From: Meriones unguiculatus
Lineage: Eukaryota > Chordata > Mammalia > Rodentia > Muridae
Assembly (NCBI RefSeq): GCF_030254825.1
Contig: NC_083363.1
Span: forward strand, 27,989,274-28,053,273
Direction: 5' to 3'
Length of the DNA: 64,000 nucleotides
The notes beneath the pieces were generated by a model. It worked only from the letters and a program-made list of their open reading frames with translations, ran no database searches and was not told the origin of the DNA. Numbering within the stretch: the stretch's first letter is position 1; every line of letters starts with the position of its first letter. Below are positions 10,160-22,745 of the stretch, piece by piece. The translations under genes and the position numbers were made by a program.

Positions 10160-11403
10160 AGCTGCCATAGCTGGTGTGTGACTTCCTCTGGCTTCATCCC
10201 CTGAACCTGCTGAACTGGTCAAGGAGCTTCAGTTCCCAAATAAACCTATAATTGTAAGGTTTATTTGTAATCTGGCTTGGATTGACTTACTTCAACAGCT
10301 GAGATAACCCAATAGTGTCAACTCCTGGATTTCTCTAGACAGAAACCAGTTCAAGTACCATTCTCATCCACTATGGACAACCATGGCCTTGGATCACTCA
10401 TGTGATCTAATGTCAGGGAAACAGGCAATTCCTAGGAGTCAGCTTGTCTTTAGGGTCTAGAGTGTAGACTACCACCAGGCCAGGGATCTACAAGTTACCT
10501 TCTTTCCAGTTCCTGACAGGCATTAATCCGAGCCTCAGGAGACTCCGGTTTTTATTGATTCTCCACATGGCTGGCAGTCCCACACATATGTGGGCCACAG
10601 GCCACTCATTACCACTTGCCTCTGTGTGTCCCAACTCTCAAATCTATTTGTACCTCTACTTCCATGCTGACCAGTAGATTTCATATCAATCTAGCCACTT
10701 GTTTGGAAGGTAGATCTTCTCCACATCTCATAGACTCTATCTGTCCTTTTAGCCCTACTTCCTACATTTCTCATGCTGACCATGGAATCTTTATCCAACT
10801 GTGCCCATCCTTTCCTGAACCCCAGCCTTTCTCCACAGTGCTCACTAGTCTACTGCTGTACTCCTGGATCTTCCCCCACCTCTCCCTCCTTTAGTCTCAA
10901 TGAACCATACTGTGTGTTGGCTACACAGGTGTAAATCTGTGCCTACCCTGCAATTTCCAGTGGCTTTCACTGCTCCAGAGGGATCTAAACTTCCTGGCAG
11001 AGGAGCAAAGCCACATTTTTCTGGCCATGGCAGGTAACATGACAACTCCCAAAAAGGATATGTGCTCATGAAATCTATGAGCTCTGCTGACACAGGTCTT
11101 CATGCCTCCTTTCCCTCCTAGATCCATAGCACTTGTTCTGGGCTCCTGTCTGTTGCAGTAACAGGGCTGTGCTATATTTACCAGGACCTGAGAGAAGCCT
11201 GACAAACACTAAAAGCCATTTTTTTTCCTGTAATACAAAGGGACTCAGGGTAATCCCAAGTCAAGGCTATGTCTCTGCTGCAGGGGAGGTCAGAGTCCAC
11301 TCTGCTCCCCTTCTGACTGTCATTAGTACAAAACCTATAGAGACAATATAGGCACGGTTCTGAATAAAACGCTCTCTCTCTCTACCATGCACTCATGTAC
11401 AAA

Positions 11404-11443
<40 letters not shown>

Positions 11444-12570
11444 TGTATAACAGAAATAATGCTGACAGGAACTTATACTGGGCTAGAAGAGCCAGAAACT
11501 GGTTCTCCCTGTTAAAAGATGCTCAAAAAACGGTGACTTACGGCACTTTCCACAGTCTTTGATCTTCAAAGCCCATTATAAGGTTAACTAATTAGTTCAT
11601 GGATGGTTCTAGAAAAAGATGAGTATTACTGGGGACAGAGCAGAGATAAGACTCCTGCAAATCTCACTGTGACAAACCAGCGAACTCCCAGGTTCCCACT
11701 GCTTGGGTTCCAATCAGAGCCATTTGCTTTCTTTCCAGAGACAACTTCTCTCAGAGGGAGGGCACTCCCCTTAGGAAGAATTGAGTTCAAACACTACCAG
11801 GAAGCCATCATTAAAGCATTAAGAAAAAGAAATAAAAGGGTAGGAAAAGAAGTATATCTGGGAAGCCTACAGAATAGTTAACAGCAGCTACCCCGCAAGG
11901 CATTAATAATAATTAAAACTCATAATGTCAATTTCATGGCTCATTACTCAGATGAGGCAAGCAGATCTTCCTCTGGGCTTAATGTCCTATCCCATAGAGA
12001 CAAGGTTCTTACATACGCAGAGCAGCACTTTCGAGCTTCCAAGGAATCAAATTCAGCAGTTTGCTTTGACAAATGAGATTCTATTATACCCCCAACTCTG
12101 CAGGGTCTCACACACACCCCTGGGCTAAGGGGCCACCATGGCCTAAAACAAAGTGGATGAGCACTCATAGGTGGGTCCTACACACACAGATCCCCAGAAA
12201 ATCAGGGCAAAGCACACAAATCAAGAACTCCCCCACTTTTAGACCCCCATGAGTTCAGTGTCTTTCATGCTTGCTACTTAGGGTTTGTCAACCTATTAGT
12301 AATGGCTATGGGTCCCATCATTATAGACAAGTTGGTCCATTTTTGTCCTTAATCTGTGGCCTAATAAAGATCACAGGATCAAGGCATTTGCTGATTGAAT
12401 AACTATGTGAAAGTTATCAGAGTAAAAATGGAGTTACTTTCATTAAGCCCTAGATAAAAGTAAGTATATAAATAAATGAAGCAAGCCAAACAGTTATTAA
12501 GGAGGGGTTCTTATGCATTCATGTCTGTTAACCAAAACAAAAGACTGCCATAACCACAAACACTGTAGCC

Positions 12571-12571
<1 letters not shown>
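10160..12571. other. Single-copy intronic stretch
   Basis: No exon or clear repeat except the CA microsatellite at 11405-11438. Short open frames here show no recognisable domain. Confidence -1.
11405..11438. repeat. (CA)n microsatellite
   Basis: About 17 CA units. Confidence -1.

Positions 12572-12606
<35 letters not shown>
12572..12606. repeat. (CA)n microsatellite
   Basis: About 17 CA units just left of the old L1. Confidence -1.
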
Positions 12607-12608
<2 letters not shown>

Positions 12609-14946
12609 TTGCAAGGAATTCTGCCCAGTTAATCTGTGTTCAACCACATCAGTAGTACTCTTGTTATTGATATTGTTTTTTAATAAAGAACCAGTTCTTC
12701 ACCAAAGTCTAGCCAGATGAATCTACCTGATCTCCCCTTTATGCACCCTAAGTCTAGCCCAGACCTCACAACCAGTACATCAGCCTAATCTGGCCACCCC
12801 TGCCTCAATCTCTAACCTTCCTCAAAGACTCTTTCTGACTGCCTACAACATGCAGGCCCATTTCAGGCCACATCCATAGTCTTCACCCAGCCAGACCCTG
12901 CACATCTTTCTCCAGAATTTAGCCAGATGAGTCCACACGATTCTTCCCATACACATCCATATCAAACCCTAGATCTACCTCCATTTCAGGACAGGTACAA
13001 GATGCACATCCTACATACCAGCCCAGCCCACTGTATTTACCTGACTTCATCATACACAAGTTACATCTGACCTTTAGGCCTAATGCAACCTGTATAACCT
13101 GTGTTCTGCCCTGACCTACTCGGTCCATACCAGACACAGAGCTAACAAAAAAAGTCCACATACCCAGATATCACTGCAAGTATACAAACAATATGAAAGA
13201 TCAAGGCAGTATCCCCCATCCAAAATCCACCAGTCCTGAAGAAATGTTCACCTACCTTGATAATGTTTAGGACACAGAATTTAAAAGAACAATCATAACT
13301 TCCCTAAATTATTCAAGGAGTTTAAAGACAACAAAACATGTCAATAAATTAAAGAGAACAAACTTAAAGAGAATGATGCCTGAGCAATGCTAAAGAAAAT
13401 GTAAACATAGGCTGATAAAATAATAATAATAGAAGATTTGGAAATTACATGCAATAAAGAAATAGAAACACTGAAAAGTACTCAAGAGAAAATGAAGATG
13501 AAAATAAAAAACAAAACAGACCAACTAGAAAACCTAAAAGAAACCCTTACAAGTAGAATAAATCAAGCAAATGATAGTATAACAGTGCCAATGATAAAGT
13601 AAAGGATGCAGAATAAATGATGAATGAATATGAAATAAAAATAAAACAGGAAAGAAACACAGAAGAATTGTGAAACATCATGAAAAACCAAACCTTTAAA
13701 CTATGAAAATATGAGGGAGAAAAATCCCAGGTCAGTGGCATAAACTAGATCATCAATAAAATCATAGAAAAAAAACTTACTCAAAATAAAGAAGGTCATA
13801 CCAAACACAAATATAAGATGTGCACAGAGCACAAACAGACAGGAGCAGAAAAGAAACTCTCCAATAACAGCACATCATAGTTAAAACATTAAGTACACAG
13901 AACAAAGAAAGAGGACTGAAAGCTAAAGCGAAAAACAAAACAAAACACATTACAAATAAAGAAAAACCCCATCAGATTAACAACTGATTTCTCAATGGAA
14001 AAGTTTGAAAGCCAGAAGAGCCTGGAGCAATGCATGCGAAACCCTAAAAGGCCACAATGACCAACTGAGATTAATGTGCCCACCAAAACAATCTCCCATA
14101 GTTGAAGGAAATCCCTTCCCATGACATAAGCAACCTAAAGAAATTATACCCAATAAAGCAAACCTAAAGAAAATACAAGAAGTAATATGTTGGGGTGAAG
14201 ACAGGAAAGAGCATGGCAGAGAAACTTAGTAAAGAAAACACACATAGCAAAAATTACTCAAAGCAAAGTACCACTTAGAACACAAATAACAACAATCTAA
14301 TGATCCCAATCAGCACACACCTTTCAATAAACTCTTTAAATATTAATGGTCCCATTTCTCCCACCAAAAGATGCTGGCCTGACCAAATGAATCAAGAAAC
14401 AAAAATTATCTATCTGTGCCTACAAGAAACACATCTTAGCTTTAAAGAAAGTACCACCTTATAGCATAAGGATGTATAAAAGTACTCCAGTCAGAAGGGA
14501 CATGGAATCAGGCAGGCATCACTATCTTAATAGCTGACAAAATAGTTCAAACTAAAACTAACCTGAGGAGATAAAGAAGGACATGTCAGTCTAATTAAAG
14601 GAACAGTTAACTGAGAACATTACTATCCTAAACATACATGCAACAAACTCTAGTGTACCCAGCTTTGATACGGGAGTATTTAAATTAAATTAAGCATATA
14701 ATTAAGAATTAAAGACGTAGGTTAGTATCAACTCATTAATACTGGGCGATTCTAATACCTCACCTTCTCCAATTGAGAGGCATTCAGGACAAGCATCTCT
14801 CTGTTCAGAGAAACATCAGAATAAAGTACATCATACATCAAACAGACGTAAGAATATCTATAGAATATTCCACTCCAACAAAAAAGAATATATATTTTAC
14901 TCAGCAGCTCATGAAGTCTCTCTAAAATAGAAAATATCCTGGAACA

Positions 14947-14974
14947 AACACACACACACACACACACACACACA
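14947..14974. repeat. (CA)n microsatellite within L1 ORF2
   Basis: About 14 CA units expanded inside the old L1. Confidence -1.
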
Positions 14975-15160
14975 AATCTTAACAAATTCAGTAACACTGA
15001 AATAACTTCATGTATCCCACCTGACCCTAATGCAACAAAATTTAAAAGCAAATGTCTAGTAAGTATGCCAACTAATGAAGATTAGACAATTCATTACTGA
15101 ATGTTAATGGTTAAAAAAAAACAGGAATCAAGAAGGAAATTTTTAAAAATTTCCTTGAAC

Positions 15161-15162
15161 TA

Positions 15163-15202
<40 letters not shown>

Positions 15203-15219
15203 AGAAAGAAAGAAAGAAA
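15161..15219. repeat. (AAAG)n microsatellite within L1 ORF2
   Basis: About 14 AAAG units, apparently grown from an L1 sequence of the type gaactaaagaaag. Confidence -1.
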
Positions 15220-15413
15220 CAGCACAGTAAAGGCAGTGCAAGGGAGAGTTTATAACTTTAAGTGCCTACATTTAAAGAAAAATGAGAAAGAGCAAAAGTA
15301 AGTAACTTGATGATACAACTGAAAACTTTGAAAAACTAATAACAAAATAAATCCACTAGATGGCAAGCAATAGTAAAAATGAAAGCTGAAATTAGTGAAA
15401 TAGAAACCAGGAA

Positions 15414-16537
15414 AACTTGAGTTTTTGATCTTAGCCATTCTGATGGGTGTAAGGTGAAATCTTAGGGTCGTTTTGATTTGCATTTCCCTTATGACTAAGG
15501 ACGTTGAACATTTCTTTAAATGTTTCTCTGCCATTCGATATTCCTCTATTGAGAATTCTCTGTTTAGCTCTGTACTCCATTTTTTAATTGGATTACTTGA
15601 TTTGTTGCTTTTTAACTTCTCGAGTTCTTTATATATACTGGATATTAGTCCTCTGTCAGATATAGGGTTGGTGAAAATCCTTTCCCAATCTGTAGGCTGT
15701 CACTTTGTTCTGACGACAGTGTCCTTTGCTTTACAGAAGCTTTTCAGTTTCATGAGGTGCCATTTATTGATTGTTGCTCTTAGAGCCTGTGCTGTTGGTG
15801 TTCTCTTCAGGAAGTTGTCTCCTGTGCCAATGAGTTCAAGGCTTTCCTCCACTTTTTCTTCTAAGTGGTTTAGTGTGTCTGGTTTTATATTGAGGTCTTT
15901 GATCCACTTGGACTTTAGTTTTGTGCAACACATGCTGGAGAGGTTGTGGAGAAAGGGGAACCCTCCTCCACTGCTGGTGGGAATGTAAACTTGTACAACC
16001 ACTCTGGAAAGCAATCTGGCACTGCCTCAGACAACTAGGAATAGCGCTTCCTCAATATCCAGCTATACCACTCCTAGGCATAAACCCAAAAGAGGCTCAA
16101 GTACACAATAAGGACATTTGCTCAACCATGTTTGTAGCAGCCTTATTTGTAATAGCCAGAAGTTCGAAACAGCCCAGATGCCCCTCAGCTGAGGAATGGA
16201 TACAGAAATTGTGGTACATCTACACAATGGAATATTACTCAGCAATAAAAAACAAGGAAATCATGAAATTTGCAGGCAAATGGTGGGATCTGGAAAAGAT
16301 CATCCTGAGTGAGTTATCCCAGAAGCAGAAAGACGCACATGGTATATACTCACTCATATAGACATATAATATAGGATAAACCTACTAAAATCTGTACACC
16401 TAAAGAAACTAATCAAGAGGGAGGACTCTTGCTAAAATGCTCAATTCCTATCCAGAAAGGCAAAGAGGATGGAAATCAGAAGAAGGAGAAAAGAGGGAAC
16501 AAGTCAGGAGCCTGACACAGAGGACTTCTGAAAGGCT
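15414..16537 (+). mobile_element. Younger L1 insertion with 5' inversion (twin priming)
   Basis: 15414-15926 is L1 ORF2 in reverse orientation; 15925-16537 is L1 in forward orientation. In the L1 consensus as I know it the two segments are adjacent: the inverted part ends aactcaagt and the forward part starts at caacacatgctgg. The forward part keeps an intact 146-residue ORF2 C-terminus ending at 16361 (with CWRGCGERGTLL and YYSAIKN). It then enters the 3' UTR and stops without poly(A). It sits inside the older L1. Confidence -1.
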
Positions 16538-17387
16538 CTGATCGGTTCAGAACAGAATCCTACCAGACTTTTAAAGATCTACAGCTAATTCTTAAATTAT
16601 TCAAAAAGAAAGGAAACAGGAGCACTCCCAAATCCTTTTTACGAAGCTATTATCAAACGAAAACAAAAACTAGGTAAAGACACAATAACAAAGGAAACTA
16701 TGGGCCAATATTCCCAATGAACATAGACTGTTTAAATGCTTAATAAAATATCTGCAAAGCAAATGTAAACACACCATGACCAAGTTTGCTTTATCTCTGA
16801 AAAACAGGGGTGGGTCAAGACATACAAGTAAATAAGTGTAATAAACCGTTCTAAATGGACTTACAGACCAAAACAAACAAAACAAAAACAACAAACAATT
16901 AAAACAAAAAATCCCACATAATTATTTCTGCAAATGTAAAAAAGAAAAGAAGTATACTTCACTATAATAAAATGTAAAAAAAGAAAAGAAGTATACTTCA
17001 CTATAAAAAAACTATATATGATAGTCAACATCATCTTGAATGGAGAAATTCCACTGCATTTTCAGTTAAATCAGGAACAAGACAAATCTGTCCACTATTC
17101 CCACTCCTTCTCTATATTGTGCTTGAAGAACTAGCTGGAGCAATAAGACAAGAGAAGGAAACTAAAAAAGATATAAACAGGAAAAGACAAAATCAAACTG
17201 ACCAATTTTCAGATGATATTGAAAGTAAGAGATCCCAAAATTCTATGAAAAAACCTTCCAGAAACACTCAACAATTTCAGTAAAGTGGTAGGATACAGTA
17301 TAAGATTGCAACAATTAATAGCCTTTCTATACATCAATAGCAAACATACAAAGAAAGACCTGGATATACTTCTATTCCCAACAATAA
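16537..17387 (+). mobile_element. Old LINE-1 continued: ORF2 reverse transcriptase region
   Basis: Resumes with gatcggttcagaacagaatc and accagacttttaaag (L1 ORF2 just before the RT core). It continues through caatattcccaatgaacat and accaattttcagatgat (degraded active-site region), to a break at a URR1 fragment. Frames are heavily broken. Confidence -1.
16932..17007. repeat. 37-38 bp tandem duplication within the old L1
   Basis: A unit of the form aatgtaaaaaagaaaagaag followed by tatacttcactataa is present twice in tandem with one or two indels. Confidence -1.
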
Positions 17388-17507
17388 CTTTGCTACTGTT
17401 ATGAATCATAATGTAAATATCTGTGTGTTCCAAGGTTCTTAGGCAACTCCTGTAAAAGGGTTGTTCAACCCCCAAAAGGATCACGACCTACCTGTTGAGA
17501 ACCACTG
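17388..17507 (+). mobile_element. URR1-like hAT fragment inserted in the old L1
   Basis: ctttgctactgttatgaatc through ctgttgagaaccactg: the right half of a URR1 element, with old L1 ORF2 on both sides. Confidence -1.
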
Positions 17508-17775
17508 ATACTCCCTATCAACTAGAGAAATGCAAATCAAAAGAACTTTTAATAGTATCCCAGTCAGAATGGCATGAAACAGAACAACTGACAACAAATG
17601 CTGGAGTGGGTGCAGGGAAAAGGGAGCCCTCATTCTCTATGATTGCAGACTGGTCCAGCCACTCTGTAAATCACTGTGGAGAACTGTCAAAAAGCTAAAA
17701 ATAAATTCACCATATGATCCAGCTATACCACGCCTCGGCATATACCCAGAAGACTCACTCATTGCCCCGTAAGTA
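17508..17775 (+). mobile_element. Old LINE-1 continued: ORF2 C-terminal region
   Basis: Contains aaatgcaaatcaaaagaact, gtgcagggaaaagggagccc and gatccagctataccacgcct, all ORF2 3' landmarks in plus orientation. Confidence -1.
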
Positions 17776-17914
17776 GCTTCTCTTTCCTCTCTCTTCTTGT
17801 GAAATTTGGGTGTATCCTGTTCTGTCAAGTCTTTCTCTGATTCATCACTTTTTTTGCCATTCAATTAGACATCACTTTCAAACACAGGTGCTTCCTTCTA
17901 CAAACTAACTTTAC

Positions 17915-18060
17915 ATTTCTTTGGGATTAAAGACATGTACCATCACACCTGGACCTAAGCTTTTCTTTATCTGAAACTTGCTCTATACAAGGCTGGCCTT
18001 GAACTCAGATCTCCTTGTCTGCTGCATTAAAGGCATGTTTGTATTCCAGCTGGCTCACAC
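17915..18060 (-). mobile_element. B1/B4-type SINE, diverged
   Basis: On the plus strand it reads gggattaaagacatgtacca, then acaaggctggccttgaactc and a second gcattaaaggcatg block. This is the reverse complement of B1-derived sequence, possibly two overlapping fragments. Confidence -1.
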
Positions 18061-18099
18061 AGACCTCGAAGGTCTTTGGATGAGATCTCTTGCCAGAGC

Positions 18100-19095
18100 A
18101 GCTATGTTTTGAATTACCATTCCTCTACACTCCTCCATGAAGATTAGCTTTCACGTTAACAGAGACATTATTCAAACTTCCAAAGTATGAAAGCAATCAA
18201 TAGACCTACCCAATTATGAACCATAACAACAAGCAGCATGGCACAATAACCTAAGTGTGCAGTAGTGGCACACATACATTGACAGTAACCAACAGCTCTA
18301 ATTATACTTAAGGCCTGCCTACCAAAAGAAAAACCTATCTGGTACTAGAATTCTAGCTAACTACTCAGAGCTAGTTAAGTTACGGATCAAGGAAAAGAAG
18401 CTACAACTGCCACTTTGTTAACATGCAGGATTCCCAACTACATTATAAATATTTCTTCCTATGACCACATGTAAGTGTAGCTCTCACATCTCTTTGTAAC
18501 AGATGGACACCATTACAGAAAACCACAACCAAGGAAATTTAGAGGTAAGAGATTGTGTGATCAGCTGACAGAACTACAACATCACTTCTACACTGAAAAC
18601 TCAGGGAGCATCACAGAAGAGGGGCCAGAAAGAATTTAAGAGCCAGAGGAAAAGTGAGTGTTCCGTGAGATTCCTAGAAATGTCATGGAAGCTATATCCA
18701 TGAAACGTCAACAACAGGATTACCTAAACAAGACCTGAACAAGGATGGCACCAACAGACAGGATAACATGGAAGAAGAACGCTCATGGGACCTCAACCCT
18801 AGACAATGAACTATGGGTAAATGGCAAATGCTGAGAGGAGAAGAAATGGTATTTTTTAGGGAAGAGCTCCCCAACTGGTTTTCTAATACCAAGTGGTAGG
18901 CCCTGATACTGTATACATATAGGTAATATTATATGGACTAAGCATGTTGTATTTATATATTTAGGAGTGTGTGTGTGTGTAACTGTGCAACAACGAGAGA
19001 AAAAATGGCATGAATTTGACAGACAGCAAGGAGATTGAATAGAAGGGAAAATAATGTAATTATAATTTCCAAAAATAAAAAAAAGATTATTTAAA
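18100..19095 (+). mobile_element. Possible Lx-type L1 3' UTR of the same old element
   Basis: The end reads ggcatgaatttgacagacag, then aatgtaattataatttcc and an A-rich terminus. This resembles a recurrent rodent L1/Lx 3' end. If right, the old L1 spans about 12.7-19.1 kb including nested elements. Assignment is from memory and only moderately sure. Confidence -1.
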
Positions 19096-19173
19096 AAATC
19101 AAGGATCATTTTCTTTTTGAACATTTGGCTGAGATAAAGTGTAAAAAGCAAAGATTAAAAAATAGCCAAATGG

Positions 19174-19400
19174 TGGGACTGGACAGATGCATTGGCACTT
19201 AAATACACTGGCTACTCTTCCAGAGGACCCAGGTTTGATTCTCAGCAGCCACACTGCAGCCCACAACTGTCTGTAACTTGAGTTCCACGAAATCTGACCC
19301 CCTCTTTTGGACTTCAAAGGTAAAAGGCACATACATGGTTCACAGACATATATGCAGGCAAAACATCCAAATACATAAAATAAGATAAAACTTACTTTTT
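19174..19400 (+). mobile_element. B2/B3-type SINE
   Basis: gggactggacagatgcattg (tRNA-like head), ggctactcttccagaggacc, then gcaggcaaaacatccaaata and an AT-rich tail. About 227 bp, moderately diverged. Confidence -1.
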
Positions 19401-19415
19401 AAAAAGGCAAGATTT

Positions 19416-22387
19416 TTTTTATTTGTTTAAAACCATTTTGCATGGCCCTTATTTTGCTTTTAAAAACTTCGTGTAGCCTCAATTTCCTTGTCACCTGCCT
19501 ACAAGTTCCTATGGCATACAGATTTCCACTGGAATTCTCTGTTATTCCAAAGTAAGTATCATTCATCATTTAGAAAAGCTTTTTTTAATTTTAATTTTAT
19601 TTCAAAATCTCTTTATGATTAGCATTTAGAGTAGAAAAATTGGAGAATAGAAAACCAACATCCCAGGATTAGAGCCTGGGCTAGGGGAAATTCTCCTGCT
19701 CACTGTTTTCTCCACAGTATAAAGCTTGGGACCCAAGCAGCCAAAGGTCTCATGGGAAATGTGGCTGGGTGTGGATGAATGGGAGAAACCCCAGTGAGTG
19801 TTCAATGATGAGCTGAACATTCGAGCTAGACGCCAAGTCTGAGCAAAGAAACAAAGTTTGAGGTGGCCATATATCCCTCACTAACAAGCCAGGCTCACCA
19901 ACCTGTGGCAGAGCTGTTTCATGTTTCACGAATAGCCAGCAGACTATAGAGGAAAGACCAGCAGTCCAAACATTCAAGCATTACATGATCTGTGGATGTG
20001 GCAGTGGTCCACTTCCCCTTTCTTCTCATCTGTGAGATTATTCCAGGAGTCTTCAGATGAGTGGAATTCACTCAGGCAGAGCTCTCATGCTCCAGTCTTA
20101 TTTGCAGGCAGCCACACAGATATGGCAAATCTCCTGGTACCGGTATGCATGTCACAGTAACTGATGCAAATTCTGTACCAGGTTTTTAAGGGACCCTCAT
20201 ACAAAACTCTACCTTTGTATGGGCCTGATAGTAAGAGGGCATGAACTGAGCCATATTTTTCTACAAGCACATATGCATAAAAAAATAGAGACCTGGAAGC
20301 TAGAGAACACAGTAGAGCCCAGAGCCTGACATATGAGAAAGGCAATTTAGCTTATTTGGGTTTCCTACTCTGGAGTCTGCTCATGTGTAGTTTAGTTTGT
20401 ATCTTGACAGAGTTAGGGATGAGAGCTCAGGTCTCTCCATCCTCCTCCTCTTCTTCCTTCTCATTTTAGCTTATAGCACCCTTTCAAGCTACTGGACTTC
20501 CCTCCATATCACACTGAACATGGCCATGGATGTGCTTTCATGTACTTCATCTGGAGCACTCTCCAACTTAAAAGAGGCCCAACCTGTTTTGACATTATCC
20601 TAGTTTACATAATAGCCCATTCTCTTGTTTATAAATGTCACCTTGCATGAAGTTGCCACTCTATCACACTGCAAAGAAGATGGTCCCAGGTTTTTACTTC
20701 TATATTGACTTTCCTTTTCTTTTTCTCATGAAATACTAACCACTGTGTCCTGGCTTTTGTGTCTCTCATTCTCATCTCATTGGTGCCCTTTAAGACCAGT
20801 GTAGGCAGAGAACTCAAGTGTCCTATTTATTTGGGTCTTTACCTCTTTGAAAACCATACAGTTTACAAAGCCCAAGCAGCTTTGAACAATGTATGATTGT
20901 TTCTAGGTACTAGCTTTGCCCAGGTCAGCTTAGTGGCCACTGATGCTTCATGGAGACTTCTAGGTAGCACACTTGCACTCACTGGTCACACACAGCTTCA
21001 GGAGGTCCCCAGTGTCACTCACAACCTTCTTAATTCTGGTTTGCAAAGATGAGCATTCCCTCCCAAAGCTTCATTGAAGTTCTTATGACCGTCAATCCTG
21101 ATGGCTACACTGCGAAGGAGCTGAGGGAGGCATGAAGACCAGACTTTCCAGCACACGATGTGAAAAAAGTTTTAGGTTCCTTCACCAGGTTTCTCTGTGC
21201 CTGTCCCCTTGGAACATACAGTGCATTAAATGGGGTAACCGAGCTGTTGCCAGATGGGCCTGATGAGAATGAGCCCCGTCTGCATCCTGGCCCATCTGCT
21301 AGATAGTCAAAGGGCTAGCAGAAGCCATTAGTGAGCTGACATTAATACAAAGGTGGCCGAGGTTGGCACAGAGGAGATCCAGACAGCATGAGATGATGTC
21401 CTGTTCTTTCATTAAATGAGAATGTGTATGCTCAGATCACAGCCAAGGGGAAGGTGAGACTCTGTCCTCTGCTTTGTGAGAATCTGTCCTCTGCTCTGTG
21501 GGGCTGAGCCAGACTGCACCATGGTTCACTAAAGGACATGATGGAAATAACAAGGAATGCTTTGGCTACCAATTTTCCTGGGCCCCAAGAGGTCTGCACA
21601 GGGAAGAAAGTGACCCCCACAAAAGAGTGTTCCTGCCCTTTCCTCACCTCCCACACTGTTGTTCTCTCCTCATTATGCTGTTATGGCTACAGCATGAATA
21701 AGATCAAAAGTGAACAAAAGTAGCTGTGTAACACGGCACAGCCAGCTGATCCAAGTGCGTTCACCTGTTCTATTAGACTGGCTCCCTACAGCCCTGGCCT
21801 TGCCTCCTGCCTATTATTTTCACCACTGGCCTCTGCAGCATAAAGTGGCCCCAAGCTGCTCAGAGGTGGAGCTCTACTCCACTTCTCTATACTTCCTTTG
21901 GTGAAGTTACCAGAAGTACAAAAGCTCCACCATATGCAGTTACAAAGAGAATAAAAATTAATTCTGATCGAACATGAAAGAGTGAGTTAATCAGAAGCAC
22001 CTAGAAAAGTGTTAGCCCTGGGGCTGGTGGTTCTGAATCTGGGTAAGTAAGACTTTATTTTAAGTCCATGATGGTATATGCAAGCTCTTAAACCCACGTT
22101 TCACTGCATGGAAAGGGGTACACTTAGGTGGCATGCTCATGTGTACACATGCATGCACACATACAGCATATGAACACTCATGCACTCTGTAAAAGCACCA
22201 TGCACACATCACCCTGAGAGTCGCTGAGAAGTGTTAGGGGAAAATGCAGAGGGACCTGGGACCAAGTCCACCTCCCTCCTTTGTGAAGCCTTATGGGACA
22301 CAGCTCTAGACATCTGTTCAAATTATCTACACAGTCACTGCATCAGTGGCCACACAGGTGACAAAGCCCCCCACACCTGATTTCCAG
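19416..22387. other. Single-copy intronic stretch
   Basis: No exon or repeat family recognised. The few open frames of 60-90 codons have no domain or splice context. Confidence -1.
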
Positions 22388-22745
22388 TTGTCCTAGTTTG
22401 TTTCTACTCCTATGATGAAAATCAAGACCAAAAGGTAACTTTGGGAGGAAAGAGTTTATTTAGCTTATACATCTAAATCACAGTCTATCGTGAAGGGAGG
22501 GCAGGACAGGAACTCAAAGTTGGAATCTGGAGGCAGAAACTGAAGCAGAGGCTATGGAGGAGTGCTGCTTACTGGCTTGCTCCTCAGACTTGCTCAGCCT
22601 GCTTTCTTATACAACCCAGGACCACCTGCTCAGGAGACCTCCCATATCAATCACTAATCAAAAATATGCCCCACAGACTCATTTGAGTCGCCTCCTCCCA
22701 GATGACCCTAGATTGTGTCACTTTGACAAAAAACTAGCCAGCATT
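22388..22745 (+). repeat. Rodent medium-reiterated element (RMER1-like)
   Basis: Starts tgtcctagtttgtttctactcc and continues ggaggaaagagtttatttag, gaggagtgctgcttactggc, ctttcttatacaacccagga, ending aaaactagccagcat. Same family as 41893, 46596 and (reversed) 61556. No coding capacity. Confidence -1.

Larger units (their letters stand above)
12700..15413 (+). mobile_element. Old Lx-like LINE-1: 5' UTR, ORF1 and first part of ORF2
   Basis: 12700-13250 resembles a rodent L1 leader. 13250-14170 is A-rich and collinear with L1 ORF1. From 14300 the ORF2 start and endonuclease region follow (tttcaataaactctttaaat, then acaagaaacacatcttagc). All frames are broken by stops and indels, so it is a dead copy. 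It resumes at 16537 after a younger L1. The Lx assignment is an inference from divergence and rodent context. Confidence -1.

Noticed and set aside
15473..15988. 171-codon plus-strand open frame
   Set aside because: Antisense reading of the inverted L1 ORF2 segment, running across the inversion junction.
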